Below, in pieces: positions 26,360-36,229 of a stretch of DNA of 41,670 bases (the stretch's first letter is position 1; every line of letters begins with the position of its first letter). A program made the position numbers and the translations under genes. The notes under the pieces are model-generated. The model did no database searches. It worked only from the letters and a program-made list of their open reading frames with translations, and was not told the origin of the DNA. The stretch comes from an uncultured Ignavibacteria bacterium (lineage in GTDB: Bacteria > Bacteroidota > Ignavibacteria > Kapaibacteriales > UBA2268): the NCBI GenBank assembly GCA_903862655.1, contig CAIOZA010000083.1, forward strand, positions 1-41,670. Direction: 5' to 3'.

Positions 26360-26979
26360 GATAATAGGAAGATATTAGGGAACTTATCTGCTAATATTGA
26401 AAGTATATTATTGTGAGTTTTTTTTATGTCATTTTTAGCATTAATAACAATCATCCTCTCAGGTTCATTAACGGCAATTATGTGGAATCCCTTGATTACA
26501 TTTTCAAAAAATGAATCATCTGATAATTCGATTCTGTCAGAAATCCTGTAATTGGATCTTTTCTTTGATGTTTGGATATCAACATCAAGAAAGAAGGTCA
26601 GGTCAGGTTTTAATCCATTTGTTGCTATTGTATTGATTTGCGTTATATAATCAAGATTGATGCCCCTTCCATATCCCTGATAGGCTATTGTAGAATCATA
26701 AAACCTATCTGAGAGAACAATAAACCCATTATCAAGAGCTGGTCTTATTGTTTCTTGAATCAGATTGGCTCTGGCCGATTCAAAAAGAAGTAATTCTGTT
26801 ATAGGATCTATCACATTTTTTGAAGAAAGAAGAATTTTGCGAATTGCTTCAGATAAGTCATTTCCACCTGGTTCTCTAATAGTCAAGACTTTATTTCCTA
26901 GACTAATTAGATACTCAGATAATATTTTAATCTGAGTAGATTTACCACAGCCGTCAATACCTTCGAAACTAATAAACAT
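26356..26979 (-). CDS. tmk: Thymidylate kinase (dTMP kinase)
   Basis: Phosphorylates dTMP to dTDP in the dTTP pathway. The 207-residue product has the Walker A P-loop GIDGCGKST (K13, S14), the dTMP-binding motif DRFYDSTIAYQGYGRG containing the DR(Y/F) motif and the LID-region residues, and EPGG (REPGGNDLSE). The start at 26979 (MFISFEGIDG) is chosen because thymidylate kinases begin at this strand; an in-frame ATG at 26997 would add six residues. It overlaps the following protease gene by four bases, so the two are transcribed together. Confidence in the function is high. Confidence 0.95.
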   Translation of the reverse strand: MFISFEGIDGCGKSTQIKILSEYLISLGNKVLTIREPGGNDLSEAIRKILLSSKNVIDPITELLLFESARANLIQETIRPALDNGFIVLSDRFYDSTIAYQGYGRGINLDYITQINTIATNGLKPDLTFFLDVDIQTSKKRSNYRISDRIELSDDSFFENVIKGFHIIAVNEPERMIVINAKNDIKKTHNNILSILADKFPNIFLLS

Positions 26980-27125
26980 TAATAAAAAATTTAACATTTA
27001 ACAAGATACAAATTTAATTTATTTCAAAGTCATAAACACATTTATTTGTTAAGATGTTATTAATAAGATTGATTTTCTTAATTATTGATTATTTTTGTAT
27101 TCATTCTAAACCAAATAAAGAGATT

Positions 27126-29294
27126 ATGCCAAGAATAAAAAATGAAATTATCCCCACTGAGAATAAAGTGAAAGATAAGAATAAAGTAAAAGTCACAACT
27201 CCAACTGAAGTAGCTGTGATTGAACAGGAAAATGTTAGTCTTAATACTAAGAAAAAGCCATTGAATGCAACAACCCCTAAGAAGAAAGATACTCAAAAAC
27301 CTAAGAAAGTAATTAGCATTGAACAACCTTTAGAAGAGGAAAATTTTAATCGCAAACTACCTGAATTGATAATAAAAAAAGTAAAAAAATCTACACTAAA
27401 AAATGAAGTTAAAATCAATGTAGTACCCAAATCAAAACAAGTATTAAAATCTAATTCAAAATTAAGTAAGTTAAAAAAGTCAGAAACTATACCTATAACT
27501 GACAAACAACCCGATACTCCCAGAAAAATTATTGTATTAAAAAGGCATAGTGAACTTCCAGCACCTCAAGAGACAGAAGAAATAAAAATTGAAGTAATAG
27601 ATGAAATAAAGACTAAAAAAGCTAATCCTCCTTCTAAAAAAGCAAATAAACGTGTTGTTACTGATCTGCCAATACCAAAATCTGATTTACCAATCAAATC
27701 AGATATTAAGAAAGTAATTCCAAAAGCGGAAAAAGTAATTAGTGAAGAATTAACTAAAAAGATTGCTCAAACAAGTAAGAAATCAGAAAAAAAACAGAAC
27801 GACATTCCTCAAAAGGAAAAAAAGAAACACATTCAAAAGCCAATGCTGATTCAGCAGATAAATGAGAAATGTCTCTATTCTAAAGATGATTTGAAAGATA
27901 AACAAATATCGGATCTATATATTAAGTTCAAGAATAATCTTGAAAAGAATTTTGATCTTGCTGAAGGTTCAAAGATTTTGGTTGCCGTTAGTGGAGGAGT
28001 TGATTCAGTTGTGCTTTTGGATCTATTGGCTAATCTTGTTAAAGAAAAAAAAATCTTCTTATTGGTTTGTCATTTTAACCATAAACTAAGAGCTTTCAGT
28101 GCGGATAGTGACGAAAAGTTCGTAAATGAATTAGCTAAAAACTATGGTGTTAAGTTTTACACAGATTCTGGTAATGTTAAAGATTATGCAGAGAAAAATT
28201 CACAAAGTATTGAACAAGCTGCTAGAAATCTCAGGTATCAATTCTTTGAAAAATTGGGTAAATCAATGGATATTCCGTACATAACTTTAGCACACAACGC
28301 TGATGATTCAGCTGAAACATTTATTATCAATCTCATGCGAGGAACGGGTCTAACTGGATTATCTGGTATACCCGAACAAAGAACCGTCAGCAAAAAAACA
28401 CAGATAATCAGACCTTTACTAAAATATAAAAAGTCTGATTTATTGAATTATGCTATACAGAGAAAATTAAAATGGCATGAAGATGAGACTAATAGTCTGC
28501 TTCTTTATACTAGGAATAAAATTAGATTAGATCTAATTCCTAAGCTACAAAATGAATTTAATGAATCTATCATAGAAACAATTAATCGTACATCTTCTCT
28601 AATTAGATCTGCAGATGCTTTCATTAAAGATCATCTCGATATTTATATGAAATTCGTTAAATGGGATAAGAAGAGCGAATTGTTGACAATAAGAATTAGT
28701 CTATTAACAACATGTGATGAATATATTCAGGGTGAGATTATCCAAAAATCATTGGAGGATCATTTCCACACAAGAAACTTGTCGCTTAAAGTTATTGAAC
28801 GCATTATTAACCTGTCTGATCAATCTGTTGGGTCTGTTGTAGAGATAAATAAGAAAATTAGTGTTCTTAGAGATAGACTGAATCTCGTATTTTTTGCTCG
28901 TAAGGAAGAGTCAGAAACATATATTGAGATAGGTAGAATCGGCGAGTATAAGGTACATAATTATACTTTAGGAATGTCAGAAGTTAATAAAAATGACATT
29001 AAATTCTCTAATGACACTAATGTTGAGTTCATTGATCTCGATATGTTACCTATTAAATTAGTACTTAGGAATTGGAATCCCGGCGATAATTTTACCCCTT
29101 TGGGAATGGATGGAAGCGTTAAAATCAGTGATTTTCTTGTGAACAATAAAATTTCTCTTCTGGATAAAAGGAACATTCTTCTTTTGAGTACTAAAACTGA
29201 GATTATTTGGGTTTGTGGTCTAAGGATAAATGAAAAGTACAAAGTAAATCAAATGACTACAAGATATTTGAAATTAGAGTTGATAAAAGATTGA
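27126..29294 (+). CDS. tilS: tRNA(Ile)-lysidine synthase with long lysine-rich N-terminal extension
   Basis: Modifies cytidine-34 of tRNA(Ile) (CAU) to lysidine, allowing decoding of AUA. The PP-loop ATP-binding motif SGGVDS is at residues 289-294 counted from the ATG at 27126, and the catalytic lobe continues with HFNHKLR, EQAARNLRYQFF, LAHNADDSAETF and LMRGTGLTGLSGIP. The C-terminal TilS substrate domains end near NWNPGDNFTPLGMDG. The first ~260 residues are a repetitive, lysine- and proline-rich sequence that no typical TilS has (E. coli has the PP-loop near residue 20). An ATG at 27054 is also in frame but would add a hydrophobic segment (LLIRLIFLIIDYF), so 27126 (MPRIKNE) is preferred; this is a choice, not a certainty. 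hpt follows 10 bases later. Confidence 0.92.
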   Translation: MPRIKNEIIPTENKVKDKNKVKVTTPTEVAVIEQENVSLNTKKKPLNATTPKKKDTQKPKKVISIEQPLEEENFNRKLPELIIKKVKKSTLKNEVKINVVPKSKQVLKSNSKLSKLKKSETIPITDKQPDTPRKIIVLKRHSELPAPQETEEIKIEVIDEIKTKKANPPSKKANKRVVTDLPIPKSDLPIKSDIKKVIPKAEKVISEELTKKIAQTSKKSEKKQNDIPQKEKKKHIQKPMLIQQINEKCLYSKDDLKDKQISDLYIKFKNNLEKNFDLAEGSKILVAVSGGVDSVVLLDLLANLVKEKKIFLLVCHFNHKLRAFSADSDEKFVNELAKNYGVKFYTDSGNVKDYAEKNSQSIEQAARNLRYQFFEKLGKSMDIPYITLAHNADDSAETFIINLMRGTGLTGLSGIPEQRTVSKKTQIIRPLLKYKKSDLLNYAIQRKLKWHEDETNSLLLYTRNKIRLDLIPKLQNEFNESIIETINRTSSLIRSADAFIKDHLDIYMKFVKWDKKSELLTIRISLLTTCDEYIQGEIIQKSLEDHFHTRNLSLKVIERIINLSDQSVGSVVEINKKISVLRDRLNLVFFARKEESETYIEIGRIGEYKVHNYTLGMSEVNKNDIKFSNDTNVEFIDLDMLPIKLVLRNWNPGDNFTPLGMDGSVKISDFLVNNKISLLDKRNILLLSTKTEIIWVCGLRINEKYKVNQMTTRYLKLELIKD

Positions 29295-29304
29295 AGGATA
29301 GCTA

Positions 29305-29853
29305 ATGATTGAGCCCATTCATATTAAAGATAAATATTTTGAAAAATATATTTCAGAATCTGAAATATATTCTTTGTTGGTAGAAATGGCTAGCAAAATT
29401 AAATCGGATTACCAGTCAAAGGATATCGTTTATTTAGTGGTTCTTAAGGGTGCTTTCATTTTTGCCTCTGACATAATTCGCGAGATTGGTATAGAATCTG
29501 AAGTTTTTTTTATCAATGCTTCTAGCTATAAATCAGGTTTAATCAGTTCAGGTAATGTTGAATTGCAAATTGGACCAATTAATGTTGAACGTAGGGATAT
29601 ACTTATCATTGAAGACATAGTTGATTCTGGTCGTACTATGTCTGCTTTGATTAAAGATTTAGAGAAATATAAACCAAACAGTGTTGAAATTGCAACTTTC
29701 TTTTCTAAACCTGAAGAAAGAGTTGCTGATATACGGGTTAAATATATTGGAATCGAAATCCCATCAAAATTTGTAATTGGCTATGGCTTGGATTATGCTG
29801 AACAAGGAAGATACCTCAAAGATATATATGTTTTGACAAATCATTCAATTTAA
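29305..29853 (+). CDS. hpt: Hypoxanthine phosphoribosyltransferase
   Basis: Purine salvage enzyme that joins hypoxanthine or guanine to PRPP. The 182-residue product shows the PRPP-binding loop ILIIEDIVDSGRTMSAL with the adjacent acidic pair E103-D104, and the base-recognition segment EIPSKFVIGYGLDYAEQGR near the C-terminus. FLKGAF-type sequence (VVLKGAFIFASDI) holds the PPi loop. GAAGGA lies about 7 bases upstream of the ATG at 29305. tilS-hpt is a very common neighbour pair in bacteria, consistent with one operon. Confidence 0.95.
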   Translation: MIEPIHIKDKYFEKYISESEIYSLLVEMASKIKSDYQSKDIVYLVVLKGAFIFASDIIREIGIESEVFFINASSYKSGLISSGNVELQIGPINVERRDILIIEDIVDSGRTMSALIKDLEKYKPNSVEIATFFSKPEERVADIRVKYIGIEIPSKFVIGYGLDYAEQGRYLKDIYVLTNHSI

Positions 29854-29913
29854 AATATAAAAGTTATCTAACCGACTTAGCTTCGATATTAAACATCAAT
29901 TGAGATAATAAGA

Positions 29914-30360
29914 ATGAATACTGAGGAATTTATATCTTTATCCGAAGAAGATACAATAGCTTTAGGTGCTAAGTTTGCTGAACGATTAAATGTCGGTGAT
30001 GCCGTTGCACTAACCGGAGATCTAGGGTCGGGCAAAACAGAATTCATTAAAGGTATATGCGATTATTTCAATGTCGAGGATATTGTTAACAGTCCTACTT
30101 TTACAATCATTAACCAATATCATGGTGAAAAGAATAAAGAAGAAATTCATATTTATCATCTTGATTTATATAGGATAAAATCCCCTGCGGAACTTTCCGA
30201 GATTGGTTTTAGCGAATGTTTGCACTCTGATGAAATTATTAAGTTAATAGAGTGGGCTGAAAAAGCCGGAGATTTTCTTTGTAAATGGGATTACAAAGTT
30301 AATTTGAATCTTTCGGATGACGACGAAAACCTAAGACAGATCATAATAACTACAAATTAG
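29914..30360 (+). CDS. tsaE: tRNA threonylcarbamoyladenosine biosynthesis ATPase TsaE
   Basis: ATPase partner of TsaB and TsaD in making the t6A modification of ANN-decoding tRNAs. The 148-residue product contains the Walker A GDLGSGKTEF (G35, K41, T42), the switch segment SPTFTIINQYHG, IYHLDLYRIKSPAELSEIGF and the C-terminal IKLIEWAEKAGDF, all standard. It follows hpt by 60 bases. No Shine-Dalgarno is obvious. Confidence 0.95.
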   Translation: MNTEEFISLSEEDTIALGAKFAERLNVGDAVALTGDLGSGKTEFIKGICDYFNVEDIVNSPTFTIINQYHGEKNKEEIHIYHLDLYRIKSPAELSEIGFSECLHSDEIIKLIEWAEKAGDFLCKWDYKVNLNLSDDDENLRQIIITTN

Positions 30361-30661
30361 TTTAGAAATCCCAGATTAGTCATTAACAAATCTATCTTAA
30401 CCTCTGTAATAAATAGGCTTCCAAAATAGTTTATACCTTCGCGTGCTTGCAGGTGTCCAATAGCATTGAACCGCACTATAATGTATTAAATTTTTGGATT
30501 TCTGTCACCTTAAAATTAATAATCAATTAGAGTATAGGTCATGAAGCTAAAAATTCTAATGTCTCATTTGAGATAATTCATTGAATAGAATCTCATTTTT
30601 TACATAATAAAAAAGCCCTGCAGATAAATCTGCAGGGCTTTTTTTGATTTAAGATTGTTGT
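30361..30661. other. Intergenic region between tsaE and the large secreted protein
   Basis: No gene or tRNA is visible in these 301 bases. Near its right end lies the bidirectional terminator listed separately. A weaker hairpin, GAGAT / ATCTC with an inner ATTC / GAAT (30570-30594) followed by six T (30596-30601), could end tsaE transcripts. The first 200 bases hold no structure that I can name. Confidence 0.6.
30609..30645. terminator. Bidirectional intrinsic terminator
   Basis: GCCCTGCAGAT (30615-30625) and ATCTGCAGGGC (30628-30638) form a perfect 11-bp stem, extended by A6 on the left and T7 on the right. It serves the convergent tsaE and large secreted protein genes. Confidence 0.93.
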
Positions 30662-33600
30662 TTATTTAACAACCTGAATCTTATTCATATACTGATTGTC
30701 TCCAACCTTAAGAATGATAGTATAAGTGCCGCTTACTAGTTCTGAAGTGTTAATTCTCAAGTCCTGTAAACCAGCATTAGCAAAACCATTATAAACATTT
30801 GAAACGAATCTGCCATTCATGTCAATGATATTGATAGTGATTGATCCTGCTTCTGCTAAATTATACTCAATCTTAGTGTCGTTGATAGCTGGGTTAGGAA
30901 CTGGTAATCCAATCCAGTTTTCTGAACTGTTACCAATTTTAACTTCTTTGTTGTCGCTGTAAGAAGGTTCACCAGAATTATCAATCATCTTTAAACGATA
31001 TATGTATGTGCTACCAAATTCTACAGTTTTGTCAGAAATTGGTCCATAAACCTTTTCAGAAGAACTGAAACCTGTTGCTTTTTCTTCGGCTATTTTAACA
31101 AATGATGAAATTCCTGCATCGCTCTTGTATGCTCTTTCAATTTCAAATCTGTTTGTGTTGTATTCACTTGCTGTTGTCCAGCTCAAATCAACTCTCTTAC
31201 CTTTTGAAATTGCTTCAAAGCTAACAAGCTCAACTGGAATAATTGTTCCATTGTTCTTTTCAATAAAATCAATACTTCCACGGATGATATTGGTTAAATT
31301 GTCCCAATGTCTCCAATCAACTGCATAGTAGCAAACATTTCTTGTTAATGTCGAAGTTGCAACACCTACGATACTATCGCTAGTAGCGCCAGCATGTTGT
31401 GTGTAATAGAAAGCAGCAGTTGCCAAACCTTCACCAGTTGGAGCAACAGAGACTAATCCACAATAGGGTGCTGGATCATTTACTACTGTTGTTGCTTTGA
31501 TATTCTGTGCTATGTTTCTTCCTATTGTAATACCAACAGCTTGGTTACCATCATTACTTACTGATGCGCCTTTTGGATTGCCTGGTGCTTTATAAGCAGA
31601 ACGAAGTATGTTTGTTACAAAGTTAGCGTCTGGTGTTGGTCCACCTGTATAATGTCTGCGAACCATATCCTGTGAGCTGATAATCAAATTCTTCTTTTCT
31701 GTTTGATTTCCAAGATTTAACATATTTGTAATGTCTGTTCTCTGATATCTAGAAAGTGATTTGTCATCTGCATCTGACCAGAACATAGTTCTATAGTTAT
31801 TATAATTAACTGCTTTTTCTTCCCAGCCAGCTCTTTCGAATATATCAAAATCATACTGACCGTTTGCAATGTTTACTTTCCAGCCCAATGTACCAAGTGC
31901 ATTGATAAGGTTTGAATAATTCAATTTACCGGCGATTTCTGCTGGTGTTGAACTTACGCTAAGTGTTTTGTTACTGTTTTCGGCAGAGATAATCATTCTT
32001 AGGTTTGATTTAAGAACATAGAATCTGACTGTCTTTGACATAAGATTATTTGGAATATACTGGTCTGAACCTAATCCAATTTGAATCTTATACATAGGAG
32101 AAACATTTGCTTCCATAGTTAAGAATTGATCAGGAATAACATATCCCAAACCTCTTAGGTCACCATAAGCTTTTGGTGTGAAATCTGGAGCTAAACCATC
32201 TGCTAGACCAAATGAAACTTCAATTGATTCTGTTGTCTGGCAATTGAAAGTCTTAGTAATCTGAGGAATTTCAGGTGTTGTCGAGAAAGTACCATTTGGT
32301 AATTCACGATAAATATTTAAATAGATCTGAACGCCTGACTGATTTAAGTTTCCATTATTTCTTACTAATGCTTTAATTTCTACTGGAGCAGTAGTCATAA
32401 TGTATTCAGCATCAGAGAATTGACCGGAACCTGCTTTGTAGGAAGCCGGTGCAGTGATTGTTAGTGTTTCCATATCTGAAAGATATTGTTCGCCACTGAA
32501 TTCACTTGCACCAAGGTCATATCTCTGACCTGCGGATCCTCTTGGATTGCCATCGATATCAGTTGTTACCGAGCTAATTCTTTCACCTCTATTGTTCAAT
32601 ATTGAACCTTTAGGTGTAGGATTTGTCTTAACTCTTAAACTCTGTTTTGGTTCTGTTCCCAAGAAAGTAAGATCCTGTGTGAAATTGGATACTATTGAAT
32701 TTCTATCCTGTAATGTCCAATTCTGCCACTGGGATATTGCTTTATATTGATCTTTTGTTCCGTTATCAATAATTAGTCCGGCATTATCAAGTTCGATAAA
32801 GTGATAATAAGACGCATTTACATTTGGAGCAGAGTAGAATGCATTTCTGTCTGAAGTCAAAGAACCTGCATTTGGCATAATTCCCTGAAGCATAAATCCG
32901 GAATTTACTGGATTGGCCAGGTCAATATCTGGATCTAAAATTGAGACAGCGTTATTATAAATCTTTGCTGATTTTACCTGCTGTAATGCTATACCAGTCA
33001 CTACACCAGCGGCTGATAAGCCGTTATTGTCAGGTGTTACCATAACTGTATTGTTGATGATTTCATCATTGCGTGTATAGTAAGCATTTACCTTAGGAGT
33101 AATAAACTGTGTCCAAGCATTTACATTTGTTAATCTTTCAGTTAAAAAATGAATACCAAATTTTGATGCTGCTGTAGTTGTTGAATTTAAATTCCATACA
33201 GTATTGTTGATAACTTTTATGTTTTCAGCTACATCTGGGAAATAAATAAAGCTAGGTGTAGAAAATGGATATTCATTTCTGCACTGTTCTACTTCGATAC
33301 CAGTAGATCTCACTGCAGAATTAATTCCGCTTATTTCATTACCATTGATAAAGATGCTTACATTATTGTATCCAAAGTATGATCTGGCTGTCTGACCACC
33401 GGCCATAATACCAGCTGTAGCATTGCCGTTACTTCCAGTTACGCTATAAATACGGTTATCTCTAATTGACGAACTTTCTTCGTGACCAACTAAAATACCT
33501 GCGGTTGAAACATTGTAAATTTCGTTGCTGCTGATATCATTATTTTTATTATAGAATCTTTGATATCTTGAAGAACCTTCCTTAAACAATGGACCAATAC

Positions 33601-36229
33601 CTAAAGATGTAATACCATATCCAAATCCATGAATAACATTCCCGGTTAAGACGTTATTAGCATTTGGTAAAGTATCTAATCTAAACATATTTGAATTTTG
33701 TCCTTTATCCAAAGGTGGAAGACTTCTTAATAAAATTCCTGTAGAAAATGTTCCTGAAATTCTTTTATTGTCTTCGAATGAGAATATCGAATTGCCTGCA
33801 TCGTATCTTGTTAATGGAACCAAATCTGTATAAGATGGTGTTGATGATTCAATAAAGCAATTTTTAACACCACAATTAGATGCACCATTACCAAAATAAA
33901 CCACTGCATTAAATGTGTTGGTTGTATTCAATACCAATTTGATTGATTTTTGATTTCCACCATCTATTGTTATATAGCCGGCTGATGTTGAATATTTGTT
34001 CTTCAAGCTGGATGTTACAGAATTAACTGCAGCATACACATTTGAAGGAGCCAGATTCTGTGCTACATACATACCAATTCCACCACCTGATGTCATATTG
34101 ACTGTTATACCAGCTGAATAGATTGATCTGGCTTGTGATGGCTTGAAAGTAATAGTATTCTTTGAGTCAACTCCAATTATTCTTCCAGAAAGATCGATTG
34201 CTGGATTTGTTAATACTGGATCTCCGATAGAATAAGTTGCATCTGTTAATTCAAATGTTACGGGACCTGTTAATCCTTGTAGATAGAGTGCATTTAAAGC
34301 ATCTAAAATTGTTGCGAAATTTCTTGAACCGGAAGCTGTTGTTCCAATTGTATAAGTTCCTGCAAGAGCATCAACTACTTGGAATTCCTTACAGAATGAA
34401 TTATTAGATGTTATAGGATCATCCTGAGAAACTACACTAACGCATACTTTATAAGTACCTGCTGAAGGTGCAATAAAGTTACTACTGAATAGAATGTCAT
34501 TTGTGTTGTATCTTCCTGATGGAATGTCCTGAACAATAATGTTGTCTCTGTAAACTGTATCAAATGGTGTAACCATTTTAACAATGTACATTGAAGCAGG
34601 AATGTCTGAAATGTCGGATACGCCATTATTTCTGAAACGTGCTACAGGTAAAATTGGACGTCCAACATAAACACTTGCTCCGGGAACAATAATATCGAGA
34701 GCTTCGGCTTCAACTTCATGTGCTGTTGTGAATGTAAAGTTAGCATCTGCTGCTCTTGGCCAATAATTATTTTTCCATTCATCGTCCTGCATAGGAGTAC
34801 TTGGAATGAGATTTACCGTTAAGGTGAAATCACCGGCTCCGGTTGGATGGTAGTTAGCAAAATCAATCTGGACAGCAGCTCCAGGTGCTAATGTTTGAGG
34901 AGTAGTAGGCCAGTTGATTGTACTTCTGTAAATTGTATCACCATTTGCATTGCGAATGTAGGCATTTGCTACAAATTCTGCATAGCCATTAATTCCAAGA
35001 TTCTTTACTGTTATAGAAATAGGAATCTGTGATGTAAGAGGATATTTTTTGTCTGCAGTAGATTTAGGGGCGTTTAAAGATGTAATCGCCAAGTCAAAAT
35101 CCAATGCTATAAAAAATACTTTAGGATCAAGCTTTTGTACATAAGTGAATGATGGTAATTGCATTTCTGCTTCAACCATATATTCACCAGCAACTATCTG
35201 GCTCTGATTTGTCTGTAAATCAAGAGCTCCGGCTGTACCTGCAGCAATACCCTTAGCAAAAGGAATATTAACTACTGCAGCATTACCAATAGGTTGCGGA
35301 TTGAAGTAAATCAATTCATCACTTGGTGATGCATTGGTACCTGTATAAATAGTTTTGAAATCATGATTTCTCAATGGATCTGCTGGAAGTGGTCCGGATA
35401 TTTTATATTTTCCATAAACTTCTGCCTGTCCTGCAATTCTACCAAAAGTCATTGAAGGATGCTGTGAACCAGTATAAATAACACCGCGGCTTAAAATTGT
35501 ACCGGCTGTTGGATAAACTCCAACAAAAGTTGGGAATGCTGTTAATGAAACTGTTTTACCAACAGTTAAAAAAGCAGCAGTTGCTGATGTGATTTTGGCT
35601 GCTCCATCGGTTGAGGATTTTGACCAGGATGAAGAATTAGGTATCATATTGATATATGTACCTGTTTGACCTGTAAATCCAACATAATGATTCCAAGATG
35701 CGTAGCTACCATAACCCATGCTTCCATAGATAATCTCTACTTTGTTGGATGTTTCGTATAATTTAATTTGGAAGTTCATGTTAGCACTATAGCTGTAATA
35801 GAAATCGGTATTGCTCCACTGCATGATAAGTACACGATCGGGAGCGGAACCCATGGTCCCAACTATACAACTACCTCTAACATATAAATCGCCTCTAATA
35901 GCCTGTATTGATGAATATATAAGGGCTATCGGACCAGAGTAGTATGCCCCATAGTTAATATGAGGGGGCATTGTCATATAACCGTTACACGATACATAGA
36001 ATAAATCAGTAGTCGTATAACTCTTATTGTCGAATTTAAAGTTAAACGGGAAATTAAATGAATAAACATTATCATCCCCAGAAAAAGCATAACCACCACT
36101 CACACTTGTGTAAGTGTCATCGGTTACGTTGACGGTCATATCAACCAGTGCTTGTGCGTTGGCTCGACTGCCAACGACAAATAAAATCATCATCATAACA
36201 ATGATAGATTTTAGTAAATTATTTTTCAT
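30662..36229 (-). CDS. Very large secreted beta-helix protein with T9SS sorting domain
   Basis: Exported surface protein of 1855 residues, with no single function that I recognise. Residues 1-26 are a signal peptide (cleavage after ANAQ-like). Residues of about 30-230 are a jelly-roll-like domain. CARDB/Ig-like repeats follow (about 370-640). A right-handed parallel beta-helix follows (about 640-1230, with repeats such as NVLTGNVIHGFGYGI and SSSIRDNRIYSVTG), closing with NPRGSAGQRYDLGASEF. Further Ig-like segments lead to a region (about 1430-1680) that may have a glutamine-amidotransferase-like fold (low confidence). Then comes a fibronectin-like domain (VELVSFEAISKGKRVDLSW), and the last ~75 residues form a Type IX sorting domain (VPNPAINDTKIEYNLAEAGS to MNKIQVVK). 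Function is probably adhesion or polysaccharide binding. Confidence 0.85.
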   Translation of the reverse strand: MKNNLLKSIIVMMMILFVVGSRANAQALVDMTVNVTDDTYTSVSGGYAFSGDDNVYSFNFPFNFKFDNKSYTTTDLFYVSCNGYMTMPPHINYGAYYSGPIALIYSSIQAIRGDLYVRGSCIVGTMGSAPDRVLIMQWSNTDFYYSYSANMNFQIKLYETSNKVEIIYGSMGYGSYASWNHYVGFTGQTGTYINMIPNSSSWSKSSTDGAAKITSATAAFLTVGKTVSLTAFPTFVGVYPTAGTILSRGVIYTGSQHPSMTFGRIAGQAEVYGKYKISGPLPADPLRNHDFKTIYTGTNASPSDELIYFNPQPIGNAAVVNIPFAKGIAAGTAGALDLQTNQSQIVAGEYMVEAEMQLPSFTYVQKLDPKVFFIALDFDLAITSLNAPKSTADKKYPLTSQIPISITVKNLGINGYAEFVANAYIRNANGDTIYRSTINWPTTPQTLAPGAAVQIDFANYHPTGAGDFTLTVNLIPSTPMQDDEWKNNYWPRAADANFTFTTAHEVEAEALDIIVPGASVYVGRPILPVARFRNNGVSDISDIPASMYIVKMVTPFDTVYRDNIIVQDIPSGRYNTNDILFSSNFIAPSAGTYKVCVSVVSQDDPITSNNSFCKEFQVVDALAGTYTIGTTASGSRNFATILDALNALYLQGLTGPVTFELTDATYSIGDPVLTNPAIDLSGRIIGVDSKNTITFKPSQARSIYSAGITVNMTSGGGIGMYVAQNLAPSNVYAAVNSVTSSLKNKYSTSAGYITIDGGNQKSIKLVLNTTNTFNAVVYFGNGASNCGVKNCFIESSTPSYTDLVPLTRYDAGNSIFSFEDNKRISGTFSTGILLRSLPPLDKGQNSNMFRLDTLPNANNVLTGNVIHGFGYGITSLGIGPLFKEGSSRYQRFYNKNNDISSNEIYNVSTAGILVGHEESSSIRDNRIYSVTGSNGNATAGIMAGGQTARSYFGYNNVSIFINGNEISGINSAVRSTGIEVEQCRNEYPFSTPSFIYFPDVAENIKVINNTVWNLNSTTTAASKFGIHFLTERLTNVNAWTQFITPKVNAYYTRNDEIINNTVMVTPDNNGLSAAGVVTGIALQQVKSAKIYNNAVSILDPDIDLANPVNSGFMLQGIMPNAGSLTSDRNAFYSAPNVNASYYHFIELDNAGLIIDNGTKDQYKAISQWQNWTLQDRNSIVSNFTQDLTFLGTEPKQSLRVKTNPTPKGSILNNRGERISSVTTDIDGNPRGSAGQRYDLGASEFSGEQYLSDMETLTITAPASYKAGSGQFSDAEYIMTTAPVEIKALVRNNGNLNQSGVQIYLNIYRELPNGTFSTTPEIPQITKTFNCQTTESIEVSFGLADGLAPDFTPKAYGDLRGLGYVIPDQFLTMEANVSPMYKIQIGLGSDQYIPNNLMSKTVRFYVLKSNLRMIISAENSNKTLSVSSTPAEIAGKLNYSNLINALGTLGWKVNIANGQYDFDIFERAGWEEKAVNYNNYRTMFWSDADDKSLSRYQRTDITNMLNLGNQTEKKNLIISSQDMVRRHYTGGPTPDANFVTNILRSAYKAPGNPKGASVSNDGNQAVGITIGRNIAQNIKATTVVNDPAPYCGLVSVAPTGEGLATAAFYYTQHAGATSDSIVGVATSTLTRNVCYYAVDWRHWDNLTNIIRGSIDFIEKNNGTIIPVELVSFEAISKGKRVDLSWTTASEYNTNRFEIERAYKSDAGISSFVKIAEEKATGFSSSEKVYGPISDKTVEFGSTYIYRLKMIDNSGEPSYSDNKEVKIGNSSENWIGLPVPNPAINDTKIEYNLAEAGSITINIIDMNGRFVSNVYNGFANAGLQDLRINTSELVSGTYTIILKVGDNQYMNKIQVVK

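Noticed and set aside
27009-27016. CAAATTTA as a minus-strand -7 element for tmk
   Set aside because: The -7 form fits but no TTG/TTTG lies at the expected distance upstream, so support is too weak to list.
30361-30600. tRNA or small RNA after tsaE
   Set aside because: No cloverleaf, CCA end or conserved T-loop could be found; only a weak hairpin near 30570-30601.
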